A program made the translations under genes and the position numbers. DNA of 11,888 nt from JAUNKE01 sp041784625 (GTDB taxonomy: Bacteria > Bacillota > Clostridia > Peptostreptococcales > Filifactoraceae): positions 1 through 11,888 of the forward strand of contig JBHBDS010000183.1 of the NCBI GenBank assembly GCA_041784625.1, written 5' to 3'. Positions 1-7,335 of the stretch are shown here, one piece after another; within the stretch, counting starts at the first letter, position 1, and each line of letters starts with the position of its first letter. The notes under the pieces were generated by a model. It was not told the DNA's origin. It did not search any database and was given only the letters and a program-made list of their open reading frames with translations.

Positions 1-33
1 ACGATGAGATTGGTATGAAAACTTGAAAATTGT

Positions 34-61
34 TTGAAAATATTAGTTACTGTGGTATAAT
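34..61 (+). promoter_or_regulatory. sigma-A-type promoter of tig
   Basis: The -35 element is TTGAAA (34-39), the spacer is 16 bp, and the -10 is a perfect TATAAT (56-61) preceded by TGG, giving an extended -10. Transcription should begin near 68, leaving a leader of about 29 nt before the tig ATG. I saw no CtsR heptad repeat and no CIRCE element here, so heat-shock control by those repressors is not supported by sequence. Bases 1-33 hold nothing else I can name. Confidence 0.8.
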
Positions 62-96
62 GTTTAAGAGTATGTATATATCATTTAGGAGGAACA

Positions 97-456
97 ATGA
101 GTCAATTATTAAGTCAAGAAAAAAATGTCGTGAAGTTTAGCTTAGAAATAGAGGCAACTGCTTTTGAGGAAGCAATTCAAAAAGCATATCAAAAAAACAA
201 AAGCAAGTTTAACATTCAAGGTTTCCGAAAAGGGAAAGCTACCAGAGCGATGATCGAAAAGCTGTACGGAGAGGCTGTTTTCTATGATGAAGCAATCGAC
301 ATTGTTTTCCCCAAAGCATATTCTGATGCAATTAAGGAGTTAGCGTTAGAGGTTATTGATAGACCATCCATCGATATTGATTCGATTGGAAAGGGACGAA
401 ATTTGGTGATGACAGTAGAAGTACAAGTAAAACCAGAAATCAAACTTGGAGAATAG
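97..456 (+). CDS. tig: trigger factor N-terminal ribosome-binding fragment (119 aa)
   Basis: This is what is translated if TAG at 454-456 stops the ribosome. It covers essentially the whole ribosome-binding domain and nothing more. The trigger factor signature that contacts ribosomal protein L23 is present at residues 42-50 as GFRKGKATR. Relatives have Pro at the eighth position (GFRxGKxP), and here it is Thr49. The isolated N domain of E. coli trigger factor is known to fold and bind ribosomes by itself, so this fragment could still dock on the ribosome (inference). It has a strong ribosome binding site and its own promoter upstream. Confidence 0.7.
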   Translation: MSQLLSQEKNVVKFSLEIEATAFEEAIQKAYQKNKSKFNIQGFRKGKATRAMIEKLYGEAVFYDEAIDIVFPKAYSDAIKELALEVIDRPSIDIDSIGKGRNLVMTVEVQVKPEIKLGE

Positions 457-477
457 AAAGGTCTTCAAGTAACCAAA

Positions 478-1377
478 GTGGAATCAGAAGTGACGGATGA
501 GGATGTGGAACATGAAATTGGTCATGTTCTAGAAAAACACGCTCGTCTTGTTGCAGTTGAAGATCGTCCAGTAAAAGAGGGGGACATTATTCTTTTGAAC
601 TTCGAAGGAAAAGTTGACGGCGTACCATTTGAGGGGGGGAAAGCTGAAAACTATGAGCTAGTTGTTGGATCAAAATCGTTCATCCCAGGATTTGAGGAGC
701 AATTAGTTGGACTTTCAATCGGAGAAGAAAAGGATATTGAGGTAGTATTCCCAGAAGAATATCATTCCGAAGAACTCGCTGGAAAACCTGCTGTGTTCAG
801 CGTAAAAGTGAATGAAATCAAAGAGAAACAACTACCAGAAGTGGACAATGATTTCGTTACGGAAGCGACTGAGTTTGAAACAGTGGAAGAGTGGAGAAAA
901 GACATTGCGGACAAGATGAAGGACGCAAAAGCGGAGTTTGCACAAAACACAATGAAAAACGAAGTAGTTTCAAAACTTACGGACATTGTTGAGGTTGAAG
1001 TGCCAGCTGTTATGATTGAGAATGAAATCGATGCGATGATGCGTGATTTTGAGCAAAATCTATCTTACCAAGGTTTGAATTTGGATCAATACTTCTTATA
1101 CTCTGGAACTTCAAGAGACGATCTTGCTGAGAATATGAGAGAAGATGCTGAAAAACGAGTAAAAATCGGTTTGGCACTTGAGAAAATTGCAAAAGAAGAA
1201 AATATTGTTGCGACAGAAGAAGATTTTGAGCAAGAATATCAAAAAATGGCAGATATGTACAAAATGGACCTTGAACAAATCAAGAGTATTTTCAAAAATG
1301 CAGAGCAAAATCTGTCAGGTTCTATCGTCTCAAGAAAAACAGCAGACTTCCTTTTTGATAACAGCAAATTAATATAG
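478..1377 (+). CDS. tig: trigger factor PPIase and C-terminal fragment (299 aa)
   Basis: The frame is open from 457 to the TAG at 1375-1377. The first possible start is GTG at 478; the nearest purine-rich stretch, GAAAGG around 456-461, lies about 16 nt away, so independent initiation looks poor. The FKBP-type PPIase core has the usual trigger factor features: GDIILLNFEG near residue 162 of the full frame, FEGGKAENY, SFIPGFEEQL and FPEEYHSEELAGKPAVF. The SurA-like C-terminal region follows, with VDNDFV and a long helical tail. The fragment lacks the ribosome-docking domain, so if made alone it would be a free cytosolic PPIase/chaperone. A full-length readthrough product is the alternative. 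Confidence 0.6.
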   Translation: MESEVTDEDVEHEIGHVLEKHARLVAVEDRPVKEGDIILLNFEGKVDGVPFEGGKAENYELVVGSKSFIPGFEEQLVGLSIGEEKDIEVVFPEEYHSEELAGKPAVFSVKVNEIKEKQLPEVDNDFVTEATEFETVEEWRKDIADKMKDAKAEFAQNTMKNEVVSKLTDIVEVEVPAVMIENEIDAMMRDFEQNLSYQGLNLDQYFLYSGTSRDDLAENMREDAEKRVKIGLALEKIAKEENIVATEEDFEQEYQKMADMYKMDLEQIKSIFKNAEQNLSGSIVSRKTADFLFDNSKLI

Positions 1378-1382
1378 TGGAC

Positions 1383-1410
1383 AAATACAGTAGCTCGTCT
1401 ACTGTATTTT
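1383..1410 (+). terminator. hairpin between tig and clpP, weak terminator or attenuator
   Basis: An 11-bp perfect stem (AAATACAGTAG at 1383-1393 with CTACTGTATTT at 1399-1409) has a 5-nt loop and ends in a short T tract (1407-1410). The stem is AT-rich and the T tract is short, so it may only partly terminate, separating tig from clpPX expression levels. No promoter fits between it and the clpP start at 1430, so clpP probably depends on readthrough or on a promoter inside tig that I could not find. Confidence 0.6.
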
Positions 1411-1429
1411 GAATAAATAGGAGGCAATT

Positions 1430-2014
1430 ATGGCATATGTGCCAATAGTGGTCGAGCAGACAGGAAGAGGAGAAAGAAGCTACGATATTTATTCAAGACT
1501 TCTGAAGGATCGTATCATCTTTTTGAGCGACGAGGTCAATGATGCAACAGCATCTCTTGTTGTAGCCCAAATGTTATTTTTGGAAGCAGAGGACCCAGAT
1601 AAGGACATTTACTTTTATATCAACAGCCCAGGGGGATCGATAACCTCAGGCATGGCTATTTTTGATACGATGCAATTAATTCGACCAGATGTATCAACCA
1701 TCTGTGTTGGATTGGCAGCGTCGATGGGAGCGTTTTTGCTCGCAGCAGGAGCGAAGGGTAAACGATTTGCACTTCCGAATGCAGAAATTATGATCCATCA
1801 ACCGCTTGGCGGAGCACGAGGACAAGCAACAGACATTCAAATTCAAGCGGAAAGAATTCAAAAATCAAAGGATTTGCTAAACAAGATTTTGGCGGATCGA
1901 ACAGGACAGAGCCTTGAAAAAATTCAGGCAGACACCGAAAGGGATCATTTTATGGATGCGATTCAAGCGAAGGAGTACGGTATCGTTGATGCCGTGATGG
2001 AAAAACGCCCGTAA
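1430..2014 (+). CDS. clpP: ATP-dependent Clp protease proteolytic subunit ClpP
   Basis: ClpP is the tetradecameric serine peptidase barrel that degrades proteins unfolded and fed in by ClpX or other Clp ATPases. The 194-residue length matches the family (about 193-197). The catalytic triad sits at canonical positions: Ser98 in AASMGAF, His123 in MIHQPLGG and Asp172 in TERDHFM. The glycine-rich oxyanion segment SPGGS is at 66-70. The mature N-terminal loop region (PIVVEQTGRGERSYDIYSR) is typical. The start is ATG at 1430 behind AGGAGG (1419-1424). clpX follows after 15 nt, so the peptidase and its main unfoldase are co-transcribed. Nothing is missing or unusual in the protein. Confidence 0.97.
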   Translation: MAYVPIVVEQTGRGERSYDIYSRLLKDRIIFLSDEVNDATASLVVAQMLFLEAEDPDKDIYFYINSPGGSITSGMAIFDTMQLIRPDVSTICVGLAASMGAFLLAAGAKGKRFALPNAEIMIHQPLGGARGQATDIQIQAERIQKSKDLLNKILADRTGQSLEKIQADTERDHFMDAIQAKEYGIVDAVMEKRP

Positions 2015-2029
2015 AATAAGGAGAGCAAG

Positions 2030-3289
2030 ATGAAACAAGACGAAAGAAACACGGTTAAATGTTCCTTTTGTGGGAAAACACAGGATCAAGTGAAACGCTT
2101 GATTGCTGGACCAAATGATATTTACATTTGCAACGAATGTATCAGTCTTTGCGAAACAATCATCAGTGAAGAAATGGAAAATGAGGCTGCTTCTGGCGAC
2201 ATCATTCTTCATAAACCAAAAGAAATGAAAGAAATTCTTGACCAATACGTTATTGGACAAGATGCTGCAAAAAAAACACTAGCGGTCGCAGTGTACAATC
2301 ATTATAAAAGAATCAATGCAAAAGCATCGCCTGGTGACACTGAGCTTCAAAAGAGTAATGTGCTGCTTCTTGGCCCAACTGGTTCGGGAAAAACTCTACT
2401 CGCCCAAACGATGGCAAATATTTTGAATGTACCATTTGCAATCGCTGATGCGACTGCGCTTACGGAAGCAGGATACGTCGGCGAGGACGTAGAAAATATT
2501 TTGCTTAAACTGATACAAGCGGCAAATTATGATATTGAAAAAGCACAGAAAGGGATCATTTATATCGATGAGATCGATAAAATAGCAAGAAAATCTGAAA
2601 ACACTTCAATCACTCGTGATGTATCGGGCGAAGGAGTTCAGCAAGCCTTGCTAAAAATTATTGAATCAACCAAAGCGAATGTGCCGCCTCAAGGGGGCAG
2701 AAAACATCCGCACCAAGAATTTTTGCAAATTGATACAACCAACATTTTGTTTATTCTCGGTGGGGCTTTTGACGGAATGGAAGATATTATTCGCCGAAGA
2801 ACAAGTAATAAAAATATCGGTTTTGGAGCAGAAATTGTTTCAGAAAAAGAGCTAAAAAATCAAAACATCCTTGAAAAAATCGAGACACAAGATCTCATTA
2901 AGTATGGTTTGATTCCTGAGTTTGTAAGCCGTGTGCCGATTGTTGTTTCGTTGAAACAGCTTGATGCAAAAGCGCTGATTCAAATTCTAACCGAGCCAAA
3001 GAATGCGCTCATCAAACAATATCAGAGACTGTTTGAAATTGATGGCGTAGAGCTTGAAGTGGAAGAAGATGCACTTGAGGCTATTGCAAACAAAGCGCTT
3101 GAGAAAAAAACGGGTGCAAGAGGACTTCGAAGTATTTTGGAGAACTCGATGCTCGAAGCGATGTTTGAGGCACCGTCGGACGAAGAAATCAAAAAGGTTA
3201 TAATTACCAAAGACAGCATCGAACGAGGCTCGGAACCGACTCTTGTTCGAGAAGAAAAATTAATAGATGTGCCATCTGTAACGGCATAA
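2030..3289 (+). CDS. clpX: ATP-dependent Clp protease ATP-binding subunit ClpX
   Basis: ClpX is the hexameric AAA+ unfoldase that recognises substrates and threads them into ClpP. The 419-residue protein begins with the C4 zinc-binding domain (Cys11, Cys14, Cys34, Cys37), which dimerises and binds substrates and adaptors. The AAA+ module follows: Walker A GPTGSGKT (115-122), pore loop GYVGED (148-153), Walker B IIYIDE (176-181), the RKH pore loop (224-226), the IGF loop that docks on ClpP (263-265), the arginine finger in SRVP (Arg301) and sensor 2 GARGLR (362-367). All key residues are present. The ribosome binding site is AAGGAG (2018-2023), 15 nt after clpP. A strong terminator ends the unit just downstream. 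Confidence 0.97.
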   Translation: MKQDERNTVKCSFCGKTQDQVKRLIAGPNDIYICNECISLCETIISEEMENEAASGDIILHKPKEMKEILDQYVIGQDAAKKTLAVAVYNHYKRINAKASPGDTELQKSNVLLLGPTGSGKTLLAQTMANILNVPFAIADATALTEAGYVGEDVENILLKLIQAANYDIEKAQKGIIYIDEIDKIARKSENTSITRDVSGEGVQQALLKIIESTKANVPPQGGRKHPHQEFLQIDTTNILFILGGAFDGMEDIIRRRTSNKNIGFGAEIVSEKELKNQNILEKIETQDLIKYGLIPEFVSRVPIVVSLKQLDAKALIQILTEPKNALIKQYQRLFEIDGVELEVEEDALEAIANKALEKKTGARGLRSILENSMLEAMFEAPSDEEIKKVIITKDSIERGSEPTLVREEKLIDVPSVTA

Positions 3290-3292
3290 CAT

Positions 3293-3327
3293 AGTATAAA
3301 CCGTTCATTCAACGGTTTATACTTTTT
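3293..3327 (+). terminator. intrinsic terminator after clpX
   Basis: A perfect 13-bp stem (3293-3305 paired with 3311-3323) with the 5-nt loop CATTC is followed by a run of T to 3327. It begins 4 nt after the clpX stop. This should end the tig-clpP-clpX transcript. Confidence 0.9.
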
Positions 3328-3375
3328 ACAAATATTTTCTCATTAGCTTTTCAAAAAAATAGAAAAGGAGATACT

Positions 3376-5712
3376 ATGAACAAAAAAAATGTTGCGTCAT
3401 TTACTCTTCCGCTGCTTGCTTTGCGAGGGATGGCGGTTTTTCCATCGACCATCACGCATTTTGAAGTTGGGAGAGAAAAGTCGATGCGTGCGCTCGAGTA
3501 TGCAATGGAAAATGAACAACTCATTTTTTTGACAACGCAAAAAAATATTGACATAGAATTCCCGATGGAAGATGATTTTTTCAAAGTCGGGACAATCTGC
3601 AAAATAAAACAAACATTAAAAGTTCCGGGGAACAACATTCGAGTTCTTGTGGAAGGACTTGGACGCGCAAAGATTGTAAGGCTCGATCGAAATGATCCGT
3701 TCTTTACTGCGCAGATCGAGCCGCTTGATGACAAACCAATCAAAAATGAAAAAAATGTGCTTGCACTGATGGATATTGTTGTGGAGGCCTTTGAAGATTT
3801 GATGAAAGAAAGCGGAAAAACTTCACAGGAGTTCTTTGATCTTGGTGTGGATTTGGATGATCCAAGAGTTTTCTCGGATACTTTGGCGAGCTATATCGGA
3901 CTAAAAGCCAATGTTGTGCAGCAACTTTTGGAACAATTGGATGTCGAAAAACGATTAAACCAGATTTATATTGCGATCAAAGAGGAGCTCGCGACGCAAG
4001 AAGTCAAAAGACGTGTTGAACGAAGAGTTAACAAGCAAGTTTCTAAACAACAAAAAGATTATTATCTCAGAGAACAGATCAAGGCAATCCAAAAAGAATT
4101 GGGAGAGGATGATTCTTTTACCGATGAGATCGATAAATTCCGAGTTCAGTTGGTAGAACTAAATCTTTCAGATGCAACAACAAAAAAAATTAGCAAAGAA
4201 ATCGATAAACTCTCGAAAATGAGCTCATCATCGTCGGAAGCAGTGGTCACTCGAAACTATATCGAGACTCTGCTTGACTTACCATGGAATAATGCGACAG
4301 AGGATAATCACGATTTGAATAAATCGATTCAAATATTGGATGATGAGCATTATGGACTGGAAAAAGTTAAAGAAAGAATCGTGGAATTTTTGGCGGTTCG
4401 TCAGCTGAGCGAGAGTATGAAAGCACCAATTATCTGCCTACTTGGACCTCCAGGAGTTGGAAAAACATCGATAGCAAAATCGATTGCCAATGCGATGAAC
4501 CGAAAATTTGTGAGACTTTCGCTTGGTGGACTCAGAGATGAGGCTGAAATTCGAGGACATCGAAGAACTTATGTAGGTGCAATCCCAGGCCGCATCATCA
4601 ATTCGATAAAAGAAGTTTCGGTCAATAATCCAGTCTTCTTGCTTGATGAGATCGATAAAATGGCATCGGATTTTCGTGGGGACCCAGCCTCGGCGATGCT
4701 AGAGGTTCTTGATCCAGAGCAAAACAAAGAGTTTATGGATCATTATTTGGAAGTTCCTTTTGATCTTTCGAAGGTAGTGTTTATCACAACGGCAAACTCG
4801 GCAGCGACGATTCCTGCTCCGTTGCTTGATCGAATGGACTTGATCGAGGTTTCAGGTTATACCGAATTGGAAAAACTTGAAATCGCAAAAAGATATCTCG
4901 TCAAAAAACAAGAAAAAGAAAATGGACTTTCAGAAAACTTTCTAAAAATTGATGATGATGTTTTGAAATTTATCATCAACGACTACACAAGAGAATCTGG
5001 TGTAAGAAAATTAGAGCGGCAAATCGGAAAAATTGCGAGAAAAGTTGCGGTTAAGAAAGTAAAAAATCCAAAATTATCTTCTCAAAAAATCACGACAAAG
5101 GCAGTGAAAGAATATTTGGGCAAACCGCTCAAAAGAAATGACCCAAAAGTTGGAGAGAGTAGAATCGGGGAAGCAACTGGAATGGCGTGGACTCAGGTTG
5201 GCGGCGAAACGCTCAGCATCGAGGTATCCGTGATGGACGGAACAGGACGCATTGAGCTAACGGGCCAACTCGGTGACGTGATGAAAGAATCGGCTCGTGC
5301 AGCGATGACCTACATTCGAACCATCGCAAAATCGTATAAAATTGAACCAGATTTTTACAAAACAAAAGATATTCATATTCATATTCCAGAAGGAGCGATT
5401 CCAAAAGATGGTCCATCGGCAGGAATTACGCTTGCAACGGCTGTGTTGTCAGCTCTGAGTAATACCCCAGTGAAATCTTCTGTCTCGATGACGGGAGAGA
5501 TTACACTGAGAGGAAAAGTTCTTCCAGTCGGTGGCATCAAGGAAAAAGTGCTTGCTGCATATCGTGCTGGGGTTCGCACGGTGATTTTGCCAGCAGACAA
5601 TAAGACGGACTATGAAGAAATTCCTGAAGAAGTTCGAGAGAATATCGAGTTCCATTTTGCAACATCGATGAGCCAAGTGCTCAAAGTTGCATTGGACAAA
5701 AAGGGGAAATAA
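3376..5712 (+). CDS. lon: ATP-dependent endopeptidase Lon
   Basis: Lon is a homohexameric cytosolic AAA+ serine-lysine protease that removes damaged and some regulatory proteins. The 778-residue length fits bacterial LonA. The N-terminal LON substrate-binding domain (about 10-210, with LPLLALRGMAVFP at the start) leads into a coiled-coil linker. The AAA+ domain has Walker A GPPGVGKT (357-364) and Walker B FLLDEID (421-427). The C-terminal protease domain has the catalytic Ser681 in KDGPSAG and Lys724 in GGIKEK, spaced 43 residues apart as in E. coli Lon (Ser679/Lys722). The start is ATG at 3376 with AAAGGAG five bases upstream. The stop codon overlaps the ysxC start as TAATG, so the two are translationally coupled. 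It lacks an obvious promoter of its own in the 48 bp after the clpX terminator. Confidence 0.97.
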   Translation: MNKKNVASFTLPLLALRGMAVFPSTITHFEVGREKSMRALEYAMENEQLIFLTTQKNIDIEFPMEDDFFKVGTICKIKQTLKVPGNNIRVLVEGLGRAKIVRLDRNDPFFTAQIEPLDDKPIKNEKNVLALMDIVVEAFEDLMKESGKTSQEFFDLGVDLDDPRVFSDTLASYIGLKANVVQQLLEQLDVEKRLNQIYIAIKEELATQEVKRRVERRVNKQVSKQQKDYYLREQIKAIQKELGEDDSFTDEIDKFRVQLVELNLSDATTKKISKEIDKLSKMSSSSSEAVVTRNYIETLLDLPWNNATEDNHDLNKSIQILDDEHYGLEKVKERIVEFLAVRQLSESMKAPIICLLGPPGVGKTSIAKSIANAMNRKFVRLSLGGLRDEAEIRGHRRTYVGAIPGRIINSIKEVSVNNPVFLLDEIDKMASDFRGDPASAMLEVLDPEQNKEFMDHYLEVPFDLSKVVFITTANSAATIPAPLLDRMDLIEVSGYTELEKLEIAKRYLVKKQEKENGLSENFLKIDDDVLKFIINDYTRESGVRKLERQIGKIARKVAVKKVKNPKLSSQKITTKAVKEYLGKPLKRNDPKVGESRIGEATGMAWTQVGGETLSIEVSVMDGTGRIELTGQLGDVMKESARAAMTYIRTIAKSYKIEPDFYKTKDIHIHIPEGAIPKDGPSAGITLATAVLSALSNTPVKSSVSMTGEITLRGKVLPVGGIKEKVLAAYRAGVRTVILPADNKTDYEEIPEEVRENIEFHFATSMSQVLKVALDKKGK

Positions 5713-6320
5713 TGAAGATTCGTGATTTGGAAATGAATATGAGTGCGGTGAAAAAAGAGCAGTATCCACCCGATGGACTGCCGCAGATTGCTCTTGTCGG
5801 GCGATCCAATGTCGGAAAATCTTCCACGATCAATACGCTGCTCAACCGCAAAAATTTTGCTCGAGTTTCTCAAACGCCAGGCAAAACAAGAACCATCAAT
5901 TTTTTCAAAATCAACAAAGAGTTTTACTTGGTGGACTTGCCAGGATATGGTTACGCAAAATTGTCCAAGCAGGAAAAAGCGTCGTGGGGAAAAATTATGG
6001 AAGATTATTTTTCGCAGTGCGAGGACTTGCAGCATGTGTTCTTGCTTGTCGATATTCGGCATGAACCAAAAAAAGACGATATTACCATGATGGAATATGT
6101 TCGTTACCACAATATTCCAGTCTCTGTGATTGCGACAAAATCGGATAAACTTACGAGAAATCATCAGAATCAGTCGATGAATGTGATTGCAAAAATGCTT
6201 GGAATAAGCCGTGAACAAATTTTTCCGATCAGCTCGCTAAAAAAAATCGGACAAGATGCGATTTGGGAGAAAGTGGTGCAAATTCTACAAGAAAGTGGAT
6301 TTGAAGTTACGGCGGATTAA
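5712..6320 (+). CDS. ysxC: ribosome biogenesis GTP-binding protein YsxC/EngB (YihA)
   Basis: This small TRAFAC-class GTPase is needed for maturation of the large (50S) ribosomal subunit in Firmicutes. All G motifs are visible in 202 residues: G1 GRSNVGKS (30-37), G2 region TPGKTRTINFF (55-65), G3 DLPG (75-78), G4 TKSD (142-145) and G5 SSLKK (174-178). The family-specific VGRSNVGKSS and LVDLPGYGYA contexts separate it from Era, EngA and Obg. The start overlaps the lon stop by one base. The lon-ysxC pairing is a known Bacillus and Clostridium arrangement, giving strong support from context. Confidence 0.96.
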   Translation: MKIRDLEMNMSAVKKEQYPPDGLPQIALVGRSNVGKSSTINTLLNRKNFARVSQTPGKTRTINFFKINKEFYLVDLPGYGYAKLSKQEKASWGKIMEDYFSQCEDLQHVFLLVDIRHEPKKDDITMMEYVRYHNIPVSVIATKSDKLTRNHQNQSMNVIAKMLGISREQIFPISSLKKIGQDAIWEKVVQILQESGFEVTAD

Positions 6321-6343
6321 TCGAGTGAAAAGGGGGGATAACC

Positions 6344-7048
6344 ATGAATGCAAAACAAAAAATGATTGTAGCATGCTTTATCCTCTCTATTTTTTTGGGA
6401 ATGACATTCAAAGTATTGCTCAACAGTCCAATCCAAGGAAATCGGAATTCCTTTGTATCTCGAGAGATTGTTTCGCAAATCAATCTAGAAAAATCGGAAC
6501 TGAAAAAGGATGAGGCACTGGTCGAATCACTCACCAATGAGTACAAAAAACTGCAAAAGAAAAACAAAGTGGACGAAAATGTTCTCTCCACAGAAGAAGC
6601 TAAAAAACTAAAATATTATCGAATGCTCGTCGGACATGAAATGATTCAAGGAGAAGGCGTAATTATCACGCTGGAAGGGAAAAAAGCGAATCAGAATATC
6701 GCCTTTGTATTTGATAAGGATCGATTGCTGCTCAAGCTCATTAACATCGCCAAAAGAAAAGGTGGCGAAGTAGTGGCGGTGAACAATCAGCTGATTCTGC
6801 CACAAACAGGTGTCGTTCTTGCAGGAAATCACATCAACATCAACAATGTTCCGATTACACCACCATACGAAATCAAAATAATCGGAAACGAGAAATCGCT
6901 CTATCGACATTTTACAGAGGACTCGGTATTTTTGCTTACGCTCGAAAACAAGTACGAGATTGCAACACATGTTGAAAAAAACAGAAAAATTCAAATTCCC
7001 AAAGCGCTTTTGCAAAGGGAGTTGGAATATATCAAGGAGGAGCAATGA
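6344..7048 (+). CDS. DUF881 family membrane-anchored protein (YlxW/YlxX-like)
   Basis: The 234-residue protein has one N-terminal transmembrane segment (about 7-27), a charged, probably coiled-coil stretch (about 40-90) and a C-terminal DUF881 domain (about 92-230). Family-like features are YRMLVGHEMIQGEGVIITL, a Leu-Leu-Leu-x-Leu-Ile-Asn segment near 128-134, GGEVVAVNNQ (140-149) and NNVPITPPYEIKIIG. The topology suggests a single membrane anchor with the domain outside the cell, the function being unknown. In many Firmicutes, DUF881 genes lie in division clusters near ftsQ/ftsZ, so a site behind ysxC is less expected. The start is ATG at 6344 after AAGGGGGG (6330-6337). The stop overlaps the next start as ATGA, so translation is coupled. 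Confidence 0.82.
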   Translation: MNAKQKMIVACFILSIFLGMTFKVLLNSPIQGNRNSFVSREIVSQINLEKSELKKDEALVESLTNEYKKLQKKNKVDENVLSTEEAKKLKYYRMLVGHEMIQGEGVIITLEGKKANQNIAFVFDKDRLLLKLINIAKRKGGEVVAVNNQLILPQTGVVLAGNHININNVPITPPYEIKIIGNEKSLYRHFTEDSVFLLTLENKYEIATHVEKNRKIQIPKALLQRELEYIKEEQ

Positions 7049-7323
7049 TATTTCTCGAAGGAGTTTCGTGCTATGAAAATGGTTATTCATATGAATTGTT
7101 TGAAGAGGAATACGAGATCGATCTTGCGTCGAGACTCGCAAAGGTCGATGTCTACTTCCAAAAATCGATTGACGAGAGAATCCCCAACTTGCTGATCTTC
7201 CATTTTGAAGAATGTAAGATCGAACAAAATATTGCAGAGTTGGTGGAGCAAATTCGAATGGAAGCAGAATTTCCAAAAGAATGGGGAGATTGCAAAATTA
7301 TCATTTTGCGAAATTATCAGTGA
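7045..7323 (+). CDS. small acidic protein of unknown function
   Basis: I do not recognise this 92-residue protein. It starts inside the stop of the DUF881 gene (ATGA, 4-nt overlap), with AAGGAGGAG at 7034-7042 inside that gene as its ribosome binding site, so it is a real, coupled gene rather than a chance frame. It is acidic (20 Asp/Glu against 9 Lys/Arg), has no signal peptide or membrane segment, and has Cys at 9, 57 and 83. It reads as a mixed alpha/beta fold, with hydrophobic strands such as NLLIFHF (48-54) and CKIIIL (83-88) flanking a predicted helix (about 58-74). It could act with the DUF881 protein or the downstream FAD enzyme, but no function can be given. Confidence 0.75.
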   Translation: MIFLEGVSCYENGYSYELFEEEYEIDLASRLAKVDVYFQKSIDERIPNLLIFHFEECKIEQNIAELVEQIRMEAEFPKEWGDCKIIILRNYQ

Positions 7324-7335
7324 AAATGAGGAAAA

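Larger units (their letters stand above)
97..1377 (+). pseudogene. tig: trigger factor gene interrupted by one in-frame amber codon
   Basis: Trigger factor is the ribosome-associated chaperone and peptidyl-prolyl isomerase that meets nascent chains at the tunnel exit. Read through codon 120, the frame would give 426 residues, the normal family length (about 425-432), with all three domains: ribosome-binding (about 1-115), FKBP-type PPIase (about 155-250) and the SurA-like C-terminal arm domain (about 265-426). Codon 120 (454-456) is TAG where relatives commonly have Tyr in the motif LGEYKG, so one base change from TAT or TAC explains it. There is no frameshift: both halves are in the same frame. 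The start is ATG at 97 after AGGAGG (87-92). The tail beyond the stop is intact, so this is a recent nonsense mutation, a sequencing error, or readthrough. I call it pseudogene for the interruption, not because function is shown to be lost. Confidence 0.75.

Noticed and set aside
454..456. Reassignment of TAG to a sense codon throughout the genome
   Set aside because: TAG ends tig (1375-1377), the FAD gene (8899-8901) and the Gx gene (11549-11551) at family-typical lengths, and readthrough of the FAD gene would reach a second TAG and then run on into the next gene in the wrong frame.
1355..1378. TTGATA / TATAGT pair at the end of tig as a clpP promoter
   Set aside because: The spacer is only 12 bp, too short for a sigma-A promoter.
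5610..6218. 202-codon minus-strand frame opposite ysxC
   Set aside because: It is fully antisense to the lon end and a GTPase with all G motifs intact; composition is that of a shadow frame.
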